DNA from: an uncultured Lachnospiraceae bacterium
GTDB taxonomy: Bacteria; Bacillota; Clostridia; Lachnospirales; Lachnospiraceae
Assembly: GCA_947175775.1 (NCBI GenBank)
Contig: CAMWNY010000041.1
Location: 1 to 11,402, forward strand
Reading direction: 5' to 3'
DNA: 11,402 nucleotides
Each line of letters begins with the position of its first letter. The first letter of the stretch is position 1. A program made the position numbers and the translations under genes. The notes beneath the pieces are model-generated. The model searched no databases. It had not been told where the DNA came from and was given only the letters and a program-made list of their open reading frames with translations. This document shows, in pieces, positions 1 to 7,300 of this stretch.

Positions 1-391
1 CGAACATACACTGCGCAATCCGCAACCCATATACCAATAATATATTTCGTTACGAAATCATTAACCCCCTTAAGTATGCATAAGTCTCATGCCCTGGCTG
101 ATAGCACGGACCTGAAACGATTAGTCCCATTCTCATAACTGAATTTTTTTCCTCAATTCTGCCCAACAAATCATATGGCATCTGCAGTTTTTCCTGTGTT
201 TTAACTATTACAAATTCCCCGCTGCACAACTCGTACTCTTCACATTCAATTTTACTTTCCTCAGAAAAAGCAATAATTTTATCAATTGCCAAGTCGTATG
301 ACACCGATCCCAAATTATTCAAATCAAAGCTTTCAATAATCAATTGCTTATTATTTACCATTTCTTTTATTTCTTTATCCACTAATATCAT
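1..391 (-). pseudogene. dCTP deaminase/dUTPase-like paralogue, interrupted by an in-frame stop and cut by the window edge
   Basis: The open part runs 113 codons from an ATG (391-389), with an AGAGG ribosome site at 402-398. It is a tandem paralogue of the intact gene at 427-1257: both begin MILVDK and share SYD, GRI-E-NSVMRMGL and VSGPCYQPGH, the Dcd/dUTPase substrate-pocket region. A TAA at 52-50 ends the frame. Translating on in the same frame to the window edge gives a stretch ending IAQCMF that aligns without gaps to IAQIMF of the intact copy. The gene therefore looks broken by a nonsense mutation rather than naturally short. Other decay is visible: the pocket-closing G-Q-G is G-L-R here. 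Arg108 sits where Dcd has its catalytic Glu, as in the intact copy. It starts 35 bases after its neighbour's stop with no terminator between, so the two are probably co-transcribed. Whether membrane helices once followed lies outside the window. A sequencing error at the stop is the main alternative. Confidence 0.75.
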
Positions 392-426
392 AACGCACCT
401 CTTTTATACTTGTTTAAAATGAAAGC

Positions 427-1257
427 TTATATAATCCAAAAAAATATATTCATTCCCAAAAGCATTAAGAATATAAAAAAATAAACAGCATAAAATGCTT
501 TTGTTCTGCGTTTATTAACAATCAATATAATCACCCCCAACAAAATGTCTAACAATAGCATCAAGGAAAAGTCTATTTTCACAACATTCTTAATCCCCAT
601 ATTTTTCTCTGTGATGGCTCCAAAGTTAAACATCAACAACGAGAACATCGACATAAAAACTCCCATTATCGTTATAATGTTGCCATAAATCCTATTTTCT
701 ATATTATCAAGTTCTTCTATCTTTTGATTATATTTTTCCAATTGTCCTAACCAGTCATCTCTCCATTCCCCCTGAACTCCCATATACTTTTTTTCATCCT
801 GATAAGATCTGTCTTCATCTTGAGAATACGGTTTATCTGGTTTTACATCCAAATGCTCAAACATAATCTGAGCAATACCCTGCCCTTTATGTAAAACTAC
901 ATCATTTGATGTAATATTATGTATTCGCAAAAAAATTCTTGTTTTATGTCCCGGTTGATAACACGGTCCGCTCACTTCCAGTCCCATCCGCATAACGGAA
1001 TTTCTTTCTATAATTCTTCCAATACAGTCTACGGGCATCTGTATCTCAATATCTGATTTGACATACACCGTTTCACCGCTCCGCAAATTATAGGACCTTT
1101 TTTCAATAAACTTATTTTCATTGGTCCTATTAGGCAGAATGACACTATCAAGTAATATATCATACGATATGCAGTGCAAATTCTCGGGTTTATAACCACT
1201 GAATATCATATTTTGTGTTTCCACCAGCAGCGCGATTTGTTTATCAACTAAAATCAA
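427..1257 (-). CDS. Degenerate dCTP deaminase/dUTPase-fold protein with three C-terminal transmembrane helices
   Basis: 276 aa. Residues 1-160 resemble dCTP deaminase: MILVDKQI start, SYD near 31-33, GRIIERNSVMRMGL at 80-93, QPG at 101-103, KGQGIAQIMFEHL at 124-136 and a KPY...DRSYQ tail comparable to Dcd RPYNRREDAKY. Compared with E. coli Dcd as I remember it, the catalytic Glu138 (LEF) is Arg111 (LRI), Asp128 of the IDPG segment is Gln101 and Ser111 is Asn86, while Arg115 is kept as Arg90. Catalysis therefore looks unlikely, though nucleotide binding may remain. Residues 165-190 form a charged, probably coiled or amphipathic helix, followed by hydrophobic segments at about 190-212, 228-248 and 256-276. 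Ordinary Dcd is about 190 aa, soluble and trimeric, so the membrane part is extra. The start is TTG (1257-1255) with AGAGG seven bases upstream; it matches the ATG start of the downstream copy. Function is unknown: nucleotide sensor with a membrane effector is a guess, and a catalytically altered deaminase is the alternative. Confidence 0.8.
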   Translation of the reverse strand: MILVDKQIALLVETQNMIFSGYKPENLHCISYDILLDSVILPNRTNENKFIEKRSYNLRSGETVYVKSDIEIQMPVDCIGRIIERNSVMRMGLEVSGPCYQPGHKTRIFLRIHNITSNDVVLHKGQGIAQIMFEHLDVKPDKPYSQDEDRSYQDEKKYMGVQGEWRDDWLGQLEKYNQKIEELDNIENRIYGNIITIMGVFMSMFSLLMFNFGAITEKNMGIKNVVKIDFSLMLLLDILLGVIILIVNKRRTKAFYAVYFFIFLMLLGMNIFFWII

Positions 1258-1264
1258 TCTATTA

Positions 1265-1269
1265 CCTCT
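1265..1269 (-). promoter_or_regulatory. Ribosome binding site that decides a TTG start
   Basis: AGAGG lies seven bases before the TTG at 1257-1255. The first in-frame ATG is only at residue 17 and would remove the conserved MILVDK segment shared with the tandem paralogue, so TTG is the better start. Confidence 0.65.
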
Positions 1270-1307
1270 TATTTTCTATATCGTTTGTATTCAAAATGCA
1301 TGATAAT

Positions 1308-1336
1308 ACTATAAAAAACTAACTTTTTCATAGCAA
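1308..1336 (-). promoter_or_regulatory. Candidate sigma-A promoter of the deaminase-like gene pair
   Basis: On the minus strand, TTGCTA (1336-1331) is followed after exactly 17 bases by TATAGT (1313-1308), about 50 bases before the TTG start. Five bases upstream of the -35 lies a short inverted repeat with six-base arms, TATGAT-AA-ATCATA (1354-1341), which could be an operator. The pair follows a terminator, so it needs its own promoter. The call is from consensus and spacing only. Confidence 0.5.
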
Positions 1337-1399
1337 CTTATATGATTTATCATACACCTACAATTTTTATTTTTCAACTGTTTTCCTAAACAAATCAAA

Positions 1400-1440
1400 A
1401 ACTCTGCGCTTAATTCTTTAACACGCTCAAGCGCAGAGTT
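1400..1440 (-). terminator. Rho-independent terminator after the 911-aa pectinesterase
   Basis: A perfect 12-bp stem (AACTCTGCGCTT pairing with AAGCGCAGAGTT) encloses a 17-base loop. On the minus strand it is followed by a T-rich tail (TTTGATTTGTTT). It begins 13 bases after the stop codon at 1454. The plus-strand flank has no T-run, so it works in one direction and insulates the deaminase-like genes from the pectinesterase. Confidence 0.85.
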
Positions 1441-1453
1441 TCACCCACTATTA

Positions 1454-4189
1454 TTATTGCACAATACTCATATCTTTTCCGGCAAACGGATTCCAGTCAC
1501 CTAAGAATGCCGCAACTACCGTATTGTCGTTTACAACCGTTGTTTTATCCGAAAGCGTTACGTTTCCGTCCGCGCCTACGTTCAAGATTGCTGTCCAGCC
1601 TGCGCGTGCGCTTGTGTCGGATGCTGCTCCTGTCGATTCTACGGAAGCGTATTCCTGCATAAACGGCGACTCACCGCTCAGCGTGTTAATCCAACCCTTC
1701 GGCTGAATCAGGGACTCGCTTGCACCGTTGAAGTCAGTCTGCTCAATAATTGTCTTGTAGAACAATACCTCGCTCGTATCAGCCTTCCACGGTCTTCCGA
1801 ACAGTCCCGGCTTGGAAGTCTTTACCGATGCCGTATCAACGCCTGGTGTCGTCGATTTTACGGTACAGTTGTACATCAGATAACCTCTCTCGCCTGCGTT
1901 CTGCTGTGCTGCCGTGATGTAGCCTGTGTCGTTCGGGTCCTCGCTTGTGTTAAATACAAGGTCGCATTTTGCAAATACTGCGGTCATACCGCCGTAAATG
2001 TAATCCACTGCACCATAAACGGAGCAGTTATAGAACGCTGCCGTCGAGCCTGTTCCGCCAAACAGTGTATCCTGCCTTCCGATAAATTTGCAGTTATCAA
2101 AGTAAATCTGCTTATAGCCGTTGTCAATGCCGACCGCAGAAGCACGCTCTATCATCGGTTTATTTTGTACTGCCGTACTGCCCGCCTTCATGGAAACACG
2201 AGGCGTATCTTTCTCACCCTTCGGCGCATCGCTTAACGCCACTACCGTATCATTTGCTTCTTTCTCTGAAATATACTGATTGAAAGAGTTTTCAAAAATA
2301 ATACCCTCTGCGCTAAATCCGTCAGCCGATACAGCCACTGTTGCATTCCACAGTTTGTTCGTATTCTTGTATGTCGCACATCCGTTATCCGTGCTGACTT
2401 TCAGCACACGCTCACTCCAGCGACCGTCTTCACCCATGCTGTAATAGTTGTAGCCATGTCCATAGTACGATGTGATACGCACCGCGTTTTTATCAATATC
2501 AACGCCTTTATTTAAAGTTTGCAGGCTTGGTGTTTTGCTTGCATTTTTCAGCGTAATATTTGGCAGCCCGATAACAAGCATCTCTTCATAATTACCCGGC
2601 TGAATTTCAATCGTGACACGCTCGTTGTTCGGTCTGTCCATATAGTAAACTGCAAGCAGTGCGTCATTGATTGACTGGAACTCAAAGCCTTTCTTGCCTA
2701 CCTGAAGTACAGGTCTGTACGCAGTCTTTTCTTCCTGTGCTTCTTTTGCAAAACTGATTGTTTTTGTCATGTTCTTGCCGTCAACCTTTACGTTGGACGT
2801 AAGCTTTTGTGTATAAGTATCGCTCTTTACTTCCACCTTGTACACGCCGTCTCTTAAACGAATCCCTTCGCTTCCCGTAAATGTGTATACATAGCCTTCC
2901 TCATCTAAGTTCGTGAAAACAAACTCCGCACCGGCAAGGTCACGCGCAGCTGCGCCGTCCAGTGCAATATTTACCTTATATGTAGGTTTCTTTTCAAACA
3001 CGAAATCCTTTGCTGCATTTTCCGTTGCCGCTATACTTCTGCGTGTAAGCGCATAGTCATTAACCATGCCTGCATGAATGTCATAGTTTACACCCTTTTC
3101 AAGATAAAGGGTATACGCATCGCCGTTAATGCTGATTTCCGGCTTGTAAATCTCGTCCGAAACAAAAACAAGTGCAAGCTTTTCAAGCTCTGAAGCGCCA
3201 AGCCCCTTGATTTTTCCTGTGATTATCACAAGATCAACCGCATTCACATTGACGTCAAATGCTGTCGCACCCGCTCCCTTTGCAAGTGTAAGCTCGCGCG
3301 CGCTGTTAATCACATACGAATTTGCGCCCTCAAGAGAAACATCGTAAGTATACTGCTCACACAGGTTTGCCGTATATGTTCCGCCCTGTACAGGTGCGGT
3401 CGTCACTTCACCGGACTCCCTGCTCTTAAATACAATCTTATAACCTGCCGGAATATCCGCAGGCGCAGCTACCGTACCGGATACCGGAACTCTTGCGGGA
3501 CTTTCTACTGTCACTCTTGCCACAACCAGTTTTTCGGTCAGTGTATAGAGTTTGTGCATCCCTGTTTCCGATGCATAATATGTAAGAACCGTACCGTTCT
3601 CCAAGCCTGTATGATTCTGCTCCGTCTTTACACCGCTTGGGCTTTCCAAAGTATATGTGTTGACGCTCTTTGCAGAATTCGCGCTTGCTGCAACGGTGAT
3701 AATATCACCTGCCTCCGCGTAAATGCTTAAATTGACGGCATCTGTCATTGCCTTGTTTGAGTAGATATACCCATTATAAGTATTTCCCGCAAATTTGAGC
3801 GACTTCTCGTCGTATCTTGTCACGTCCTTATTGACGGTACGCAGTCTGTGCGTGTTTTTATTTCCGCCGTCGTCAAACGCAAACAATGTGTCACCAGCCT
3901 TATTTTTAACAGCAAACGACGTGATATTCTCGCCGACCGCACCTGCCGCCTTGCCGGGATAAAATCCGTTTAAGGCACTCTTGGTAAGCATGGTATTATA
4001 GCCCTCGCCAAAATCTGCGGCACCGAAGTCATAAACGTCAATATTCCCGTTTTCGTTCTTGCCCTCCATTTTCTTAGGCGCCTGTGTTGTGCCGGCAGCC
4101 GGCTCCACTGCCGCCGTAGTCATTCCTGACACAAGCAATGCGCCTGCCAAAACGAGCGCTAAAAGTGGTTTTGTCTTATGCTTTCTCAT
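1454..4189 (-). CDS. Secreted multidomain pectinesterase, 911 aa
   Basis: Predicted carbohydrate esterase family 8 (PF01095-type) enzyme that would remove methyl esters from homogalacturonan outside the cell, giving pectate and methanol. The signal peptide is residues 1 to about 27 (MRKHK, a hydrophobic core, then MTTAA). A CBM-like module beginning VYDFGAADF spans about 40-240. Three beta-sandwich segments follow to about 485, then the PME domain from about 491 to the end. Visible PME motifs are QDTLF (Gln706, Asp707), VDYIYG (Asp729), GYITA and FGRPW (Arg799, Trp801). The usual first oxyanion Gln is Arg682. I start at ATG 4189 because GAGG lies five bases upstream and a signal peptide follows. 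An in-frame ATG at 4303 would translate through the upstream gene's terminator and the promoter. The protein is colinear with the larger neighbour but stops right after the PME domain and has no anchor motif. Its DNA looks richer in G+C (31 of 60 at 3901-3960 against 20 of 60 at 6841-6900 in the neighbour). Confidence 0.92.
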   Translation of the reverse strand: MRKHKTKPLLALVLAGALLVSGMTTAAVEPAAGTTQAPKKMEGKNENGNIDVYDFGAADFGEGYNTMLTKSALNGFYPGKAAGAVGENITSFAVKNKAGDTLFAFDDGGNKNTHRLRTVNKDVTRYDEKSLKFAGNTYNGYIYSNKAMTDAVNLSIYAEAGDIITVAASANSAKSVNTYTLESPSGVKTEQNHTGLENGTVLTYYASETGMHKLYTLTEKLVVARVTVESPARVPVSGTVAAPADIPAGYKIVFKSRESGEVTTAPVQGGTYTANLCEQYTYDVSLEGANSYVINSARELTLAKGAGATAFDVNVNAVDLVIITGKIKGLGASELEKLALVFVSDEIYKPEISINGDAYTLYLEKGVNYDIHAGMVNDYALTRRSIAATENAAKDFVFEKKPTYKVNIALDGAAARDLAGAEFVFTNLDEEGYVYTFTGSEGIRLRDGVYKVEVKSDTYTQKLTSNVKVDGKNMTKTISFAKEAQEEKTAYRPVLQVGKKGFEFQSINDALLAVYYMDRPNNERVTIEIQPGNYEEMLVIGLPNITLKNASKTPSLQTLNKGVDIDKNAVRITSYYGHGYNYYSMGEDGRWSERVLKVSTDNGCATYKNTNKLWNATVAVSADGFSAEGIIFENSFNQYISEKEANDTVVALSDAPKGEKDTPRVSMKAGSTAVQNKPMIERASAVGIDNGYKQIYFDNCKFIGRQDTLFGGTGSTAAFYNCSVYGAVDYIYGGMTAVFAKCDLVFNTSEDPNDTGYITAAQQNAGERGYLMYNCTVKSTTPGVDTASVKTSKPGLFGRPWKADTSEVLFYKTIIEQTDFNGASESLIQPKGWINTLSGESPFMQEYASVESTGAASDTSARAGWTAILNVGADGNVTLSDKTTVVNDNTVVAAFLGDWNPFAGKDMSIVQ

Positions 4190-4194
4190 TATTT

Positions 4195-4198
4195 CCTC
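4195..4198 (-). promoter_or_regulatory. Ribosome binding site that fixes the start at 4189
   Basis: GAGG sits five bases before the ATG at 4189-4187, which opens directly into a signal peptide. A small hairpin (GCAGC/GCTGC arms, 4222-4206) lies just upstream in the leader. The alternative ATG at 4303 falls inside a terminator stem-loop. Confidence 0.7.
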
Positions 4199-4232
4199 AC
4201 TTTCCGCAGCATATGGCGCTGCTTTTTTATAC

Positions 4233-4261
4233 AATATAACAAATTTCAAGCTATTTTTCAA
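4233..4261 (-). promoter_or_regulatory. Candidate sigma-A promoter of the 911-aa pectinesterase
   Basis: TTGAAA (4261-4256) and TATATT (4238-4233) are separated by exactly 17 bases on the minus strand. They sit between the upstream gene's terminator and the ribosome site and predict a leader of about 40 bases. The two pectinesterases therefore look like separate transcription units. Confidence 0.6.
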
Positions 4262-4292
4262 CTCTAATTTAGGAATTTTATCCCAAAAGCAT

Positions 4293-4314
4293 GGGCGCCC
4301 CATTTGGAGCGCCC
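4293..4314 (-). terminator. Rho-independent terminator after the giant pectinesterase
   Basis: On the minus strand GGGCGCTCC and GGGGCGCCC form a nine-pair stem with one G-U pair and an AAAT loop, then ATGCTTTTGGG. It starts 18 bases after the stop codon. A weaker hairpin (AGCAT/ATGCT) overlaps the stop codon itself. The T-run is only moderate. Confidence 0.75.
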
Positions 4315-4332
4315 TACTAAAATCAGCATTGC

Positions 4333-7300
4333 TTATGCTTCTTTTATCTTGAATTTAATTGTCTTGGTTCCATAGTAACCATTCTTCGCAATACCTCTGA
4401 TTGTTACGGAAGCATTGCCGGTCTTATAGTTATTCTTGTAACTTCCTGGTACGATTTCTACATGTGTGCCAAGCTCAAATTCATATGTTCCAAGCAGTTT
4501 GATGTCATTTGCCGTGAGCTGTACGGGATTTCTTCCGTCATAATACTTCACAAAGTCTTTTGCAAACTCAACTTTCTTAAGCTTTCCAACATTCTTTGCT
4601 TTATTGTAATAGTATCCCAATGACAAATCTCCGTCAAGGTAATTTGCCTTTGTCGCATCAGAAGGACGGATAATTACCGCGCTTCTGCCGTCCTCAGCTA
4701 CTGTAGGCTCGATTACATAGTCCTTATTGACTTTCAGCTTTGTTCCGAAGTAGTCATTAAGAACCACTGCCTTTTCAAGTGCCTTCTGAAGTGCAGCGCC
4801 TTCAAGGTCTCCCTTTGTTATGTCCACTGTAATAGCGCTGCTTACATATACGCCTCCATCAGTGAAGTAAGACGGCTTAATTATATATTCTGACTCACTA
4901 AATATACCCTTGAATGCATTCATACCTTTACCTGAGAACTTCACAGTACTGCCTGCTTCTTTGTTCTTGCTCGTATACTTATAAGATCCCTTAAAGTCTA
5001 CGCCTTCTTCAAGTAATATTTCATCGGCAATTTCCGTGTGGCTCGCATTTGTATATCTTCTAAATAAGATAAACTGCGCTTTTGCACCATTAGGTGAATA
5101 CTCCATGCCATAATAAGGAGCATACACATCCGTTTCCGGATTTACTTCGATCGGCTTAATTGTAAACGGTATATTCAATGTACCTGATACATTGTTTCCA
5201 ATACCCTTAATAACCAAAGAAGCCTTTCCTGCCTTACGGTTATTCTTATATGTTACCGTGTAGTCAATATTCTCTCTAAGCTTTTTGCCGGCACTGGATT
5301 CTACAAGCAGCGTCTCAGCTACGACTGCCTCTACACCGCGGTAATCATACTCTTTGCCCTTAAGGTCCTCACCGTTTGCATCTTTTGCCGTTACCTTAAT
5401 CTGGTCAGCTTTATTGATTGCCGCCTTCTTAATTGTAAAGTTAACGGTCTTTGTGCCTATTACAAACTTTTCGCCTTCAACATATGATGCATCGCTGTCT
5501 GCCGATACAATTACGGAAGCCTTTCCTGTATTGATGTTGCTTCTGTAAGAAATCTTATACTTCGTATCAGCAATTTCTTCCTTGCCAACCTTAATGGACG
5601 TTACCTTCGGAATTATTGCATATCCTGTATAGACAGCGCTCTTTGTATCAATTGTAATCTTTGCCTTGCTAAGGTCAATTATTTTGTCCTTATCTGCCTT
5701 CTTGTCAAATACCTTATATGTTCTTGGAAGGCTGCTATCCGGATCAATCCTGTACTCGTCAACTTCTCTGCCCAATCCCTTGATTGTTACGGACCATGTA
5801 TTGTCTTCCTTCTGCTCAGGCGTTCCTACTTCATAATCAAGCCCTTCTGCAAATGTAATCGGCTTTATCGGATTGCCTTCACTGTCTTTGTCTGCATAAT
5901 ATACAACAGATGTCTTCGGTCTATTTTCCGGATTCTTCTTAGGATCCGCCAGGATAGATGACACTGCTATTACACAGTCGTCAAGTTTGATTGTCTTAAC
6001 AACATCCGGCTTATCGGGGTTATCGGGATTATCAGGATCATCAGGATCATCAGGACCCGGAACCTCCGGCGTAATAATTGTCATATCTTTTCCTGCAAAC
6101 GGATTCCAGTCGCTGAAGAATGCTGCTACTACTGTATCATCCGTAACAACTGTGTTGCCGTCTGCAAGTGTTACTTTACCTTCTTCATCTGCCGTAAGCA
6201 TTTTTGCCCATGTCACACGGCTTTCAGAATTGTTTACACCTGCCAACTCAATGGATGCATATTCCTGACTAAGTCCTGATTTTCCACCAAGTCCATCATT
6301 CCATCCTGCCGGAACAATAAGCGACTCATCTGTTCCATTGTAATTCGTCTTTTCAATAATTGTCTTGTAGAATACAACTTCACTTGTATTCGCTGTCCAC
6401 GGTCTTCCAAAATATCCCGGTTTTGAAATCTTTTCTGACGCTGTATTCACACCCGGTGTAGTAGATGCTACTCTACAGTTATACATGAGATATCCTCTGC
6501 CTGATGACTGCTGTGCCGCTGTGATATATCCCACATCATTATTGTCTTCCATTGTGTTAAACAACAAATTACACTTTGCAAATACTGCGGTCATACCACC
6601 AAAGATATAATCTGTTCCGCCGTAAACATCACATCCATAAAATGCTGCTGTTACTTCTACTCCACCATATAATGTATCTTGATGTCCGATAAAGCTACAG
6701 TTATTGAAGTTAATCTTCTTATAACCATTCATGATAGCAAGAGCTGCTGCTCTCTCGACATATTTCTTATTCTGTACGGTTGTATCTCCGGCTTTCATTG
6801 ATGCCCTTGGAACATCGCCTTCTTTTACCGCACCCTTCACAGGTACTATTACATCTTCTGCTGCCTTCTTTGACATATACTGATTAAATGAGTTCTCAAA
6901 AATAATTCCGTCTGCTTCAAATCCGTCTGCTCCGATTACTACGGTCGCATTCCAATAACTTCCTGATGTTGTTCCTGATCCCGGATTTATAAACGACAAA
7001 GAACCGTTATCTTTGTTTGTTTGAAGAACGTCTGCATCCCACTTGCAATCATTACCCATTGAATAATATGCATAGCCATGTCCATAGTAAGATGTAATAC
7101 GTACGGAAGAAGCCTCTATATCCACACCTTTATTAATCGGTTTGATGCTTGGTTCGGAATTTGCATTTTTCAATGTTACATTCGGGGTATCAACTACAAG
7201 CATTTCCTCATAATCGCCCGGCTGAATTTCAATTGTCACGCGCTGGTCCGCCGTTCTCTCCATCTCTCTTACGACATCGAGTGCGTCATTGATTGATGTG

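Noticed and set aside
4109..4189. Lipoprotein signal in the 911-aa pectinesterase
   Set aside because: The segment after the hydrophobic core reads LLVSGMTT, with no Cys, so it fits an ordinary Sec signal peptide.
4190..4303. Longer start (ATG at 4303) for the 911-aa pectinesterase
   Set aside because: It lies within the upstream gene's terminator hairpin and runs through the candidate promoter. The ATG at 4189 has a ribosome site and begins a signal peptide.
6011..6055. Short tandem units considered as a CRISPR-like array
   Set aside because: The units are 9 bp with no spacers, sit in frame inside a gene and encode a Pro-Asp linker.
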